64,000 nucleotides of DNA, taken from positions 90,675,846 to 90,739,845 of the forward strand of contig OY978526.1 in assembly GCA_963854835.1 (NCBI GenBank), given 5' to 3'. This stretch comes from Megamerina dolium (Eukaryota; Arthropoda; Insecta; Diptera; Megamerinidae). The position numbers and the translations under genes were made by a program. The notes beneath the pieces were generated by a model. That model ran no database searches, was not told the DNA's origin, and saw only the letters and a program-made list of their open reading frames with translations. Shown here one piece after another: positions 12,473-23,686 of the stretch (positions within the stretch are counted from its first letter, which is position 1; each line of letters opens with the position of its first letter).

Positions 12473-14429
12473 ATGGGTTCCCTTAATCAACCCGTGTTTC
12501 AACATTTGCGCGATGGCCGCAACGTCAGCATAGCGGAAAGTGTACCAGCTGAAATCTATCACATGATCGATCCATATTGGTACCAGTGGCCACCAATGGA
12601 ACCAATGTGGTTTTATATAATCGGTTTTATCATCACGGTGCTCGGTATGGCTTCAATTGTCGGAAATTTAATTGTGATTTACATCTTCACGTCGACCAAA
12701 TCGTTACGAACTCCATCGAATATATTCGTCGTTAATTTGGCATTCTCTGATTTCATGATGATGTTCACCATGTTCCCACCGGTTGTGTTGAACGGTTTCT
12801 ATGGCACATGGATAATGGGACCATTCCTGTGTGAATTATACGGCTTCTTCGGTTCACTGTTCGGTTGTGTGTCGATTTGGTCAATGACAATGATTGCATA
12901 CGATCGCTATTGTGTCATTGTTAAGGGTATGTCACGTAAACCACTGACCATTTTGGCCGCAGTGTTACGACTAGTCGTTGTGTGGTGTTGCTGCTGTATT
13001 TGGGGCACATTTCCACTGATTGGCTGGAATCGTTATGTCCCCGAAGGTAATCTGACAGCATGTGGTACGGATTATTTTGCCAAAGATTGGTGGAATCGTT
13101 CATACATCATAGTCTACTCTATTTGGGCCTATATGGTGCCACTGCTAACGATCATCTGCTCGTACTGGCATATTTTGAAGGTACTGCAGCCATTTATAAT
13201 ATTCGATTCGATACGATTCAAATTCTTTTTCACAATCACATTATTTCCAGGCCGTACGCGCCCACGAACAAGCCATGCGTGAACAGGCTAAAAAAATGAA
13301 TGTAGCATCGTTGCGCCAGGTTAGCGAATCCGATAAGAATAAATCAGTTGAGATTAAATTAGCCAAAGTCGCATTGGGTATGTTAAACATTAAAAAATAT
13401 AAATTATTACTCAAAATATTATTGAATTTTCCGAATGTGATTTCTTTGAATGGGCTGACAACTTTTTTGAAAGCAATTTGTGACATTTTCATCCGAAACA
13501 TTAGAAAGTTTTAGAGTTTGTTTTCAAACCCCAAAGGGCTCTTTGGCCGAGCTTCTCTTCCATTACTGGTATGCGTGTTAAATTTTGGACAGTTTAGAGG
13601 GACCTACTTATTTTAGCCGGTACCGAACGGCAGAACTCTTGCGGCATCACTTTATCTGAGCTTCGTCACAGAGTTCTTTTAGAAGCTTTTTAGAAGCTTT
13701 AGAACTGTCGATAGCTTCAGAAATTTATTTTCTAATCTTTTCTATAAAACAAAAGTTTTTGAAAAAGTTATGCATAACTCACATGAGACAGCAAGAGCCC
13801 GTTTCGATACCACGAATTGTTTTTTTTCCACTTTTCCTATATTTTTTATAGATCCTACTTCTGTTTTAAAAAAATATCAGAAAATGTCCATGTAAGAAAT
13901 ATTTGTTTTTTGTAGGTTTTTTGGATTTTCTCAAAAATCTTCAGTCCAACCTTTCCAAAAATTTGGTCTAATATGTTCATAAAGCTTTCAGTGCATTGAA
14001 AAAATCATATTCTGAAAATGTAAACTTAACAAGCAAACAAAAAATCAAAAATACTATAAATTTTTTTTAAAAATGACCAGTTACAATCGCATTATGGTTT
14101 TTCGCATGGACACCATACTCAGTTATCAACTATGCGGGTATATTTGGGTCGATGTCCTTATCACCATTGAGCACGATCTGTGGTTCGGTGTTTGCCAAAG
14201 CGAATGCTGTTTATAATCCAATTGTTTATGGTTTGAGGTAAGAGTTGAAGAAATAAAGGTGTGGTCATTAAGGTGTGATAATATCTGCTTGTATGTCTTC
14301 GTTTACAGCCACCCGAAATACAAGGTAGTATTACGTGAGAAATTCCCATGTTTGGCATGTGGCAAAGATGATGCTAGTGCCGAGGTGAGGACACAAGGCA
14401 CTACAGAGGTTAGTGAATCGAATGCATAA
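12473..14429 (+). CDS. Rh6: Rhodopsin 6 (R8 photoreceptor opsin)
   Basis: This is a G-protein-coupled light receptor of rhabdomeric photoreceptors, complete at 370 residues. Exons are 12473-13180, 13251-13377, 14081-14237 and 14309-14429, all with GT-AG introns and consistent phase. Visible features are an N-glycosylation site (N17) in the extracellular tail, seven membrane segments, DRYCVIVKG after helix 3, the extracellular-loop block [15 protein letters not shown], and the third-loop motif [28 protein letters not shown] lies in helix 6, and the chromophore lysine K318 sits in SVFAKANAV, followed by NPIVYG. Sequence and length match Drosophila Rh6 (about 369 aa, green-sensitive, R8 cells). 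Intron 2 carries a SINE fragment. AATAAA signals lie near 14786 and 14836. The upstream RCSI and TATA support photoreceptor expression. Confidence 0.97.
13528..13692 (-). repeat. SINE fragment in Rh6 intron 2
   Basis: This matches the 3' half of the tRNA-derived SINE found elsewhere in the window (for example GGGCTCTTTGGCCGAGCTTC and TTCTTTTAGAAGCTTTT). The tRNA-like head is missing, so it is truncated. Confidence 0.8.
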
Positions 14430-15185
14430 ATCGACAAGATTAATAATGATAATATTGATGACGACACTGGCTTATGATAATATGACAAAATGAGATGCAT
14501 TCAAAATGGTATAATAACAACATAAACGTAGTAGGTGTATATTGTATATTCTACCACAACGGAATCTGAAGGAATTTTAGAAATTTTAAAATTTACTTTT
14601 TTTGTACATATTTCTATATGATGTTGTGATGTTTTTGTTTAGTTTATAACTCGTAGGTTGTTTAAATGATTTTTAACAGATTCCACATTGGTAGTCTCAT
14701 CCTAAGAAGTATATGAAGAGAAGTTAGCAGCAAATTAATTAATGCAAAATTAAAAAAAAAAATATATACAAAAAAAAATCGATAATAAATATAATCAAAT
14801 ATTTATTAAGCGAAAATGAAAATGATGCAAAACTAAATAAAGCAACTGATTGAAAAAATCAAAATAAATTTGAATGTGTTTTCTTCATCGCAAATAAAAT
14901 GTAATTGCTATATTTCAGGCAAACAAATAAAGTAATACAGTATAATCGTAGCCATAGCTCGATATTGAACAGCATTTTTTTTTTTTTTTCAAAAAGGCAA
15001 CAAATCAAACTTTACCCATCTGAGCGAAGAGAAGATCAACTAAGGTTCTTCGGAGCCTCTAGCGACAATTATTTATATTTTTTATATATAATATTTTAGC
15101 AGTCTACTTTCACATTTATAAGTAGCAAAACATTTTGATTCCTTACGCGTTAAGCTTAAGTTCCGATTACCCGACTTTTGCAGTG
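14430..15185. other. Rh6 3' flank, no further gene
   Basis: AT-rich 3' UTR and intergenic DNA with candidate poly(A) signals near 14786 and 14836. No coding exon was seen. Confidence 0.6.
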
Positions 15186-15895
15186 TTTTTCAAACTGAGA
15201 TTATGGCTATAAAGGAGGCGGCAATGTGGCTTCGCTGTAATACAATATCTTTCCAAGATATTTATATCTACACCGACAGTCAAGCCGACATTAAATCTCT
15301 CACAGGAACGTTCGCCAAATCGACACTTGCCCTCAAATGCCGCTCAGCTCTTAACGAGCCAGCGGAGCACTACAATGTACACATTGTATGAGTACCGGGG
15401 CATAGGGATATTCCAGGGAACTGTGAGGCAGATGAGATCGGGCACTAGGTTGCCAGAGATCAATCCATCTCATCACACAGAAATTCCGTTTGCAACATGC
15501 AAGCTTCTTATCACACAATATTACCACACCATAGCCAACAGAAGATGGTGGGATGAGAGCTCTTGTGTTACTACTCGGAAAGTCTGGCCAACCCTTGACA
15601 ATAGAAGAACTCGTTCACTGTTATCAATGAGTAGGAAAACTATCAGTAATGTAATTGCGGTACTCACGGGCCACTGGCTTGTGGGTAGGCATGCTGCTAG
15701 GCTTGGCTTACCGTCCAACGATTTTTGTCGCAGTTGCCAGGACGAGGAAGAGGAGGAAACTGTTTACCACTTCCTCTGTAGATGCTCCGCCTTGGCACGT
15801 AGAAGGCACACTTATGCATGGTAATACAATAGGCCAATTTTTGACCTAAGTGCGCCGCCTTTTGGGGGGCGGTCTCATAACCTAAACTAACCTAC
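15186..15895 (+). mobile_element. LINE fragment (RNase H and C-terminal zinc-knuckle region)
   Basis: The + strand encodes an RNase H remnant (AIKEAAMWL...IYTDSQADIKSL at 15203-15310, then VPGHRDIPGNCEADE after a stop near 15390). The C-terminal LINE tail follows: LTGHWLVGRHAARLGL, then CRSC...YHFLCRCSALARRR near 15730-15800. Frame changes and stops show that it is a dead, 5'-truncated copy. It ends in CTAAACTAACCTACC, typical of LINE 3' tails in flies. An I/R1/Jockey-group origin is likely from the RNase H domain. Confidence 0.85.
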
Positions 15896-16280
15896 CCATT
15901 TTGATAATTCATATTTAACGTATAGTCGAAATTGTTTAAAAGAAATATCGTAAAAATATTTAAATTTTTACAAAGAATTTTTCATAGAATTTTTTTAACT
16001 GAACCAAAACTTTGTAAGCTGTTTTCATAAAAAAAAAATACTTACCCAATAGGCGAGTCAAAATCTATTTGGAATATTAATCACGATGAAATTAAATTCG
16101 TTTACACCAAGTTTACACTAGATTGTGTAAAAAAAATGCTTTATTGAAGCAATTGCTACTTAAAAATGTACAAAATTAACTTTTCAAACATTTTCAAAAT
16201 TTGCAAAAGTAAATATTATATACAATGGGCGTTAATCCCATTAATTCCCATTAAGTCAATGCAGATCAGCATCATCATCA

Positions 16281-16715
16281 CTAACCATCATAATATGATT
16301 GTAATCCAATATCGGTTAGTTCGTTTGTACCATTTCGACGTATTACATCCTTTAATTTCAAATTCTGTTGCTGCTGCTGTTGCTGTCGCTGTTGCTGTCT
16401 TTCCTGTTCACGTTCCTTACTCAATTCATTTAATGTAACCATGGCATGTCCTTGCAACAGAATGAAATCGATGAGACGCCTCTTATTGGTAATAGTTTTC
16501 ATAGTGTTTGGATCTGTACGTTTTCGTAAATAATTAAAACAACATGTCCTATAGATCGGAGATTTCAAAAACACAAAATGGGTCTAAATAGAAATGCAAA
16601 TAAAATAATAATAATGCTTACCGGAAATTTTTTGTGCCACATGCACTGGCGCATTCATTACCACAGGAATCACAAGGGATGGCATCCGATGTGATGACAT
16701 GCATAAAGAATATAC
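16281..16715 (-). CDS. Trissin: Trissin neuropeptide precursor (last two coding exons)
   Basis: Trissin is a secreted peptide with three disulfides that acts through a G-protein-coupled trissin receptor in insects. On the - strand, exon 16715-16622 reads into the end of a signal peptide (..IFFMHVITSDA) and the first half of the peptide. It is joined across a short GTAAGC...CTATAG intron to exon 16548-16281. The joined mature region is IPCDSCGNECASACG plus TKNFRTCCFNYL, followed by the cleavage site RKR. All six cysteines match the Drosophila peptide in spacing. The C-terminal remnant carries a glutamine/arginine-rich tract (QQRQQQQQQQ). The upstream exon with the initiator Met was not found: in-frame sequence above 16715 meets a stop without a usable ATG. 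A Tc1/mariner element lies just upstream (17.0-18.0 kb). Confidence 0.92.
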
Positions 16716-17024
16716 CTAAACAAGAATGTAGAAATATGTGTCAACCAAGTTTTATTATTTCCGAGGAATTTACAAAATTTTGCATCAATCTCAATTTAAA
16801 ATCAATATTAACGCATATATTACAAAGACTGCTTGTCCCATCAGAACCAAGAATTTGGAATACGAAAAGATAGAGGCGCAGAAAATTTTATAAAAAAACG
16901 AAAAAACGAAAGCGTAATTTTGTTTTTGCTAAATTAAACAATGTGCGAGTTTAACTACTTCCGAATCATTGCAATATCTGTATTATCTCCTTCTTAAAAT
17001 ATTTGACTCCAAAATACAACTAAC

Positions 17025-17995
17025 TAGTCAAGTCAAAAATATTGATACACAACTAAACGCATTCATTCCGAAGGCGTTTACAATCATGGAATGGGGAAAC
17101 ATCGAAAATCGTATTGTTATAGTTGGCCTACTAAAATGTGACATGGGAAAAGGCGATATCTTTCGGACGTTGCGACCTCTTGGAATCACTCGCAATTTTG
17201 TGTATAGTGCTGTGTAGTTATTTGAGGATACTAGCGGAGTAATGATGCGTGGAGTTATTCGCGCATTGTGAGAACTCCGAAAGCGATCAAAGCCTTGAAG
17301 AAACGAATCGACCGAAAACCGCTGCGAAAATAGAAATTCTTGTAGCGGGAATGCAAATCTCGCAAAAATCCATGTCCATGCTCGCGGCTGCATTGGAGAG
17401 AAAACGCAAGCGAAAATCGAAAGCGTTACTCAGTCGGTACGCTCACAGACAAATTCTGTTTACTGACGAGAAAATCTTCACCGTAAAAGAATCGTTCAAT
17501 AAACAGAACGATCGTGTGTATGATCGGTCATCCAGAGAGCAACCCAACTCATCCCGAGGATCCAAAGAGGCCTCTGCTCCAACTCATAAGGCAAAAACGA
17601 CTCAATTGTGGCTAAAAATCAGCATTCCGGACTTAATATCAACGAATGATTGGCCTGCTGGTAGTCCAGACCTCAACACGTTGGATTACAAGTTGTAGTC
17701 CGCATTAGAGGGCATGGCTTGCTCTACTCAACACCCAAATATTGAGTCATTGAAGCGAGCCATTGTCCGTGCAGTGGACAATTTCGCCATGCATGAAGTG
17801 CCTATCGCAATCGATGAGTGGCCAGATCGTCTCAAGTCGTGCTGAAATGCAAATGGAAGTCATTTCGAATAAGTTGTGTTCTAAGATTTGTAGCCATTGA
17901 ATAACCCAATAAAAATAAAAAAAAGTTTTGAAAAATATTAATTCGTTTTCATTTGGAGTCGATTTTTCTGTGTATCAATATTTATGACTTGACTA
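17025..17995 (+). mobile_element. Tc1/mariner element, deleted and frameshifted
   Basis: The ends form a terminal inverted repeat of about 28 bp (TAGTCAAGTCA...TTGATACACA at the left, its reverse complement at the right). The transposase is broken into pieces: N-terminal IENRIVIVGLLKCDMGKGDI (near 17100-17160), then LLSRYAHRQILFTDEKIF with the first catalytic Asp (near 17430-17480), and AHKAKTTQLWLK...NDWPAGSPDLNTLDYKL, which runs into a stop at 17696. The segment carrying the middle catalytic Asp is deleted between SREQPNSSR and AHKAKTT. The element probably lies in the 5' region or first intron of trissin. Confidence 0.88.
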
Positions 17996-19627
17996 GGTAA
18001 CACAAGATTTTAACATGTTCACACGGACATTTTATTTTGACTTAGACTACATTCTGTTCGAAAAAATATAGAAATAATGATGAAATCTCAATAATCGTCG
18101 AAACTTTATGACGCGATTGGTTTTTGTATTTTTTTATTATTCACTCGAATGTACGTTGGATGATATATACTTGCATATTATATCAGCTGAACATGATTAC
18201 AATATATTGAATGAAGCTAGTTGCCTTATTCACAGCTACTATACCTACATATAACGATTCAAAATTGTATTGTACATTGTACATTGTAATACTTCAGGCT
18301 TGGTTCAAGACCTCCTATAGTACATACTGGGAATCACGAAAATTTATCATTTAAGCTAGAAGGATTGTAGAATATATGCATTTATGAATTTAATTAACAC
18401 AATAAGCATGCATATGGAATGAATTTCGCCAAATAACACAAACAATTCTCTTGATATTAATTTTTTAGTATCAAGAACGTAGGCTATAGAATTGGGTGGT
18501 CTGGCACTGTAATACAAATCAAATAAAACTTAAAACTTAAATTATATGAACATTTTTTTACTTCGAAATATTTTATAATTTTCGACTTACATAAAAGAAT
18601 AACATAAAAATGCATTTTATAATGCATTTCAAATAGCTTGAGAATTTTTTTTTCACCAAATCTGTATTTAAGTAATATATTTTTTTCTCATAGAAAGAAA
18701 TTGTACTCCTTTTAAATGATATTTATATCTTTAAATTATTATAATTCTTTTATCACAAAATACTACTCTCTTAATGCTTGTTTAAAATGTAAGCAACGAC
18801 ACCAAACGAAAGAGTTAATGTTCAAGTGCATGCGCTTTTATATAAACGCTACAAAGTTATCCTGCTATACTTCCAATTAATATGTAGATAATAACAAATG
18901 TATATATATGTATGTATGTCAATGTATTGACCTATTGCAGAGAAAAAAGGGTAGAAAAAGTAACAAATTCAAAAATTTGTTGAAGCATAAAATCTGGTTG
19001 CAACAAACAAGAAAAAGTAAATTATGGTAAAGAAAATGTAGCAGGATAATGTGTAATAAATATATATACTATACTCGTAAGTATATGTATATAGATGTAT
19101 ATGGAGTATATGGTTCTAAAAGTATAGCAATATGGATATGCTCCTGTTTAGAATAATAATTTTTTGACATGTAAATCTGAGTGTAGGTACAATTCATTTA
19201 TTGACGCAACAAGTGGACATTTGTATATAACAATAACAACCACAATATAACAGAGTATGGAATGTATGTAGATATCAGTATGTATGGATATTAGTATGTA
19301 TGGATATCAGTATGTATGGATGCACTCTTTTGTTTTTTTGTAATACAATCTATATTATTTATAATTGTGATAATAGCATAATGGTTACTTAACATGTATG
19401 TCACATCCTTAAAATGTGTACTCTTGATTTTTTTTATTTGTACTACAAAAAAAAAAGTATGAACAATGCTGAACAAATTCCTCGACGAATATTTTTTTCA
19501 TTATAAGTTATTAAACTTGTTTGAACATTTGAGATAAATTACAAATAAATGCAAATATATTCATATTTTAAAAGTGTAAGACTTAAGGTATAAAAATCTC
19601 CTTACAGTCGGCTGGGGCCGACCAAAC
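17996..19627. other. AT-rich DNA, no gene supported
   Basis: No exon could be assigned. The missing first exon of trissin could lie here or further right, but no signal-peptide frame ending in a suitable donor was convincing. Short direct repeats of GTATGTATGGATAT occur near 19279-19320. Confidence 0.45.
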
Positions 19628-21164
19628 TATACCCTGCATATGTAGATTTATATATAAAAAGTTTACTCGAATATCCAACTTTTCTTTTATTTCCACTTTT
19701 CGAAACAATTTTTGCATATACTACTAATTTACACCCGAAATATGGTTGACTTTGACGAAGTAAAAAGATTTTAAGATAATTCCGAGGCTTAGTATGGGAG
19801 CTATATAAAAAGTGGGCGTGGCTTACCACTTTCTAGTAAATCCAATTAATTTTTCAATGTTAATCCACACCTTAAATTTGGTGTCCTACGTTGAATAGTT
19901 TCTAAGTTATGGTGGTTAACATTTTTGTTTAATTTCCTCAACTTTGTATGGGAGCCCCAATAAGAAGTGGGCGTGGTACGCTGATTTTTTGCCAGATTAT
20001 TTCCGACTACGATATTAATTTAAGTGTCAATTATGGTTATTGTAGACATAAGATTGCCTAAGTTACAGCTGTTTCAATTTAAAATTTGTATGGGGGCTAC
20101 GATAAACACTGGGCGTGGTGCGCCCATTTTCTGTGAGCCTAGTTGCTCGTACAATACTAATCCATACCCTAAGTCTCGTTGTCCTAGGCTAAATGGTTTG
20201 TAAGCTATGGAGCTTAAAATTTTAGTTTAATTCACTCGACTTTGTATGGGAGACCCATGAAGGAGTGGGCGTGGCACACTGATTTTCTGCCAGATTTTTG
20301 CCGACTATGATATTAATTTAAGTGTCAATTATGGTTATTCTAGACAGAAGATTGCCGAAGTTACAGCTGTTTCAATTTAAAATTTGTATGGGGGCTACGA
20401 TAAACACTGGGCGTGGTGCGCCCATTTTCTGTGAGCCTAGTTGCTCGTACAATACTAATCCACACCTTAAATCTCGTTATTCTACGCTGAATAGTTTGCA
20501 AGTTATAACCGGTAACATTTTTTTTAATTTCCGCATCTTTGTATGGGAGACCCAAAAAGGAGTGGGCGTGGCACATTGATTTTCTGCCATATTATTTCTG
20601 ACTACCGTGTTAATCTAAGTGTCAATTATGGTTATTCTAGACAGAAGATTGTAGAAGTTACAGCAGTTTCAATTTAAAAGAAGTACAGACACTTTGTATG
20701 GGAGCTACGCTAGAAAATAGGCGTGGCTCATCCACTTTTAGTGAGGTTATATAGTAGTATAATATAACTCTACGTGCAAAATATTGTTGTCCTAAGTGGT
20801 ATATTGTGTGAGTTATAGCAAGTTAAAGATTTTGAAAATTTCGAGGTTAGTCGCTTTGAATGCTTGGTGTGGGCGTGGTTATTGACCGATCATGCCCAAT
20901 ATCAATCCCCTCCGTACTCTTGGATCATAGATTACTTATGCCAAATTTCATCGAAATAGCTCAATATTTACTCAAGTTATCGTCCGAACCAGCCAGGTGA
21001 CAGACGGACGGACGGACGGACGGACGGACATCGTTAAATCGAAAATTTAATCGACGCTGATCACGAATATATATCCATGTCTATATCTCCGGAGATTCCT
21101 TCAAGTGGACACAAACATCTGACCGAAATGAATATACCATGCATATTGCATTATGCAGGGTATA
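19628..21164. repeat. Repeat element with an array of alternating 155/142-bp units
   Basis: The box GGGCGTGG recurs eight times (19814, 19969, 20111, 20267, 20409, 20564, a variant at 20719, and 20871) with spacings 155, 142, 156, 142, 155, 155 and 152. Units therefore alternate in length and form a higher-order repeat of about 298 bp; most units begin with TTTGTATGGG. The array is followed by a (GACG)n tract. The whole is bounded by short inverted ends, TATACCCTGCAT at 19628 and ATGCAGGGTATA ending at 21164. A partial right end of the same element occurs at 26.2 kb. It resembles non-coding repeats common in fly genomes, but the family is not assigned. Confidence 0.8.
21004..21029. repeat. 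(GACG)n tetranucleotide tract
   Basis: About six units of GACG/GGAC lie inside the 19.6-21.2 kb repeat element. Confidence 0.85.
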
Positions 21165-21439
21165 AAAATAACAACGATTCGGTGCTAAAATATGAAATAT
21201 TGGATTAAAGATTAGGGGGCAATTTTTTAACCCCTAAAAACCCTAAAAAAAAATAAAAAAAACCGGTGAATATTTTGCAATATGGTTTGTTCTTTTATAC
21301 GAAAAAACAATTCTTGCCGTTAATTATGGAACAACACTCAATTTAAATGCCCAATTTTTCAGCACCCAGCGCGTCAATAGTTATTGTAACATTTATCTTT
21401 AACAGCAATTCAAAAATAATATTTCAACGTAGTCAAATC

Positions 21440-22756
21440 TACGTGGACGGTCCCAGAACTAGCCGACCTGACATATAGATGGCGGCAGTAGAGTGAAAAA
21501 AATTACTTTGGTGAAAATTGGCAACCTTATAAAACATATGTTTATAGTTTCAAGGCGCCACGTTTAGTTTAGTAGTTTAGTATTTTTTTTTTTTTTGGAG
21601 CCATCGAAAATTAACGACCTCAGTGAATTTGTAAACATGGAAAAAATTGGTCAACGTTATGTAATACTATACTACCATTTGAAAGGTCTCAGTTCAACGA
21701 ATATTAAAGCCGAACTAGATTCTACTCTGGGGGAGTCTGCTCCTTCGTTTACGACCATAAAATATTGGGTGGCAGAGTTTAAACTAGGTCATACGAGCTG
21801 CCAAGACGAACACCGTAGTGGGTGACCAATTGACGTGGCCACGCCAGAAACGGTTAAGAAAATTCACAAAATGGTATTGGATAATCGCCGGCCGAAGGTG
21901 CGTGAGCTAGATGAAATTACAGGCATTTCAAAAAGTGCTACACATTGAATATTGACCGAAAATTTGGAGATGAAAGAGCTGTGTGCAAGATGGGTGCCGC
22001 GTTTGCTCACAATAGAACAAAAACAACGTCGTGAAGATGTTTCTATAGAGTGTTTGGTGATGTTTCACAGTAATAAAGCCGAGTTTTCGCATCGATTCGT
22101 AATCATGGATGAGACATGGGTCCACCACTTCACATCTGAGACAAAGGAGCAGTCAAAACAGTGGACTGAAAGGGGAGAATCGTGTCCAAAGAAGGCGAAG
22201 AAAGTTACATCTGCAAGGCAATCTTATGGCGTCTGTTTTTTGGTATGCACGTGGGATAATTTTTATTGATTATCTTCAAAAAGGTAAAACAATCAATGGC
22301 GAGTATTATGCTAATTTGTTGCAGTGTTTAAGTGATGAAATTAAAGAAAAAAGGCCACATTTGGCGAAAAAGAAAGTGTTATTTCATGAAAACAATGCAC
22401 CAGTTCACTTATCCTCTTTTGCGATGGCCAAAATTAATGGATTAAAGCTCGAATTGCTTCAACACGCACCTTATTAGCCAGATTTAGGTCCTTCGGATTA
22501 TTTTCTATTTCCAAATTTGAAAAAAAAAATGGCTTGGTAGTAGAAGATTTACAAACAATGAAGAGTTGGAGTCTGCGGTAGATGGATATTTTAATGAGCT
22601 AGACAGTTCATACTATAAACAGGATATCGAAGCTATAGAATATCGCTGGGAAAAGTGTATAGATCTAAATGGAGATTATGTTTTGAAATAAAGAAAAATA
22701 TTCCCAAATTTGTAGTTTTCTTTGTTTTGTCGGGTAGTTCTGGGACGGCCCTCGTA
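21440..22756 (+). mobile_element. Near full-length mariner, inactivated
   Basis: This 1317-bp element is flanked by TA and has inverted ends matching over about 28 bp (TACGTGGACGGTCCCAGAAC... against TACGAGGGCCGTCCCAGAAC... in reverse complement). The transposase starts near 21637 (MEKIGQRYVILYYHLKGLS), with VMDETWVHHFT (first Asp, near 22105), HENNAPVHLS (the second catalytic block, with Asp replaced by Glu-Asn) and SDYFLFPNLKKK (third Asp block). Stops interrupt it near 21822, 21946 and 22475, and a frameshift occurs near 22210, so it cannot be active. Confidence 0.92.
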
Positions 22757-23686
22757 CGTTTTTTCCACACAAGCACAGTTTCGCCCCAATCACTTTGGAA
22801 TTAATATTTTAATATCATCCAACATTTCTCAAGCGTATATTCAACCATATTGATTCACAATTATATGTTAAACTAATTTTCTATTTAAAGAAAAAATAAT
22901 AACTTGTCAGTTTCGGCAAAGAACCTTAATTTTCGTAATAAAATTGCACCGCTTGCAAGAGTTGGTGCAATGTAAACCTTAACTTACCTTAACTAAATAA
23001 AAAAACCCTACTGGCTACATGTGCCACTTGGTTTTCCAGATTTTATAAACTCTGTGACACCAGCCTATCGTTTATGTCCTTTTCTTGGTGCTTGTATATA
23101 ACTTCAGTAGCGCTAAGTGCATATGTGCTACATACATACATACATATTCTCCTACAAATCAACAGATATCCTCAAATCGATGAGTGAATTCTATCAAAAC
23201 AAATATTTCAGTATTCTATTGTATATATGCATAATCATATGCTAAGAATATTTATTTACAAAAACTTATCTACATGCAGCCTCTTTAAGGTCAATCGTTT
23301 GCTCATTCAGATCTGCTCTTTGTCGCTAAAACAAAACAATACTCTGTTCTTGTCGTCAAAAAGTAAATCTCATAATAAGGCTTTAATTTAATTACCCCGA
23401 CAAATGTGCTGTTGCTACTCGCAATTAAAGAGCATCTATCTATATTCGACGGAGACGATCGTATAGAATAGTATACTACATACTATCATCATACAGAGAA
23501 GCTTTATATTCAAATGAGATGTGCTGAAGCAAAACAGTTATTGACAGAACAGACAGTGATTCGTTGTTTTTCTAAAGGTGCTACTATGTACTAAGTAGTA
23601 CGACGAGTAACCATAAAATTTCATTAAGCAAAACAATAACAATAAAAACAATACGATTCCATACATATATAATTATCATTATTATT
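22757..23686. other. Intergenic DNA before the protease gene
   Basis: No gene was seen. The region probably holds the promoter and 5' leader of the protease, but no clear TATA or initiator could be singled out. Confidence 0.5.

Noticed and set aside
16166..16438. Frame on the + strand opposite trissin
   Set aside because: It is the antisense shadow of the trissin polyglutamine exon.
19814..20880. CRISPR-like or satellite array
   Set aside because: Units are about 150 bp with no unique spacers, in a eukaryotic repeat element. The alternation reflects a dimeric tandem repeat.
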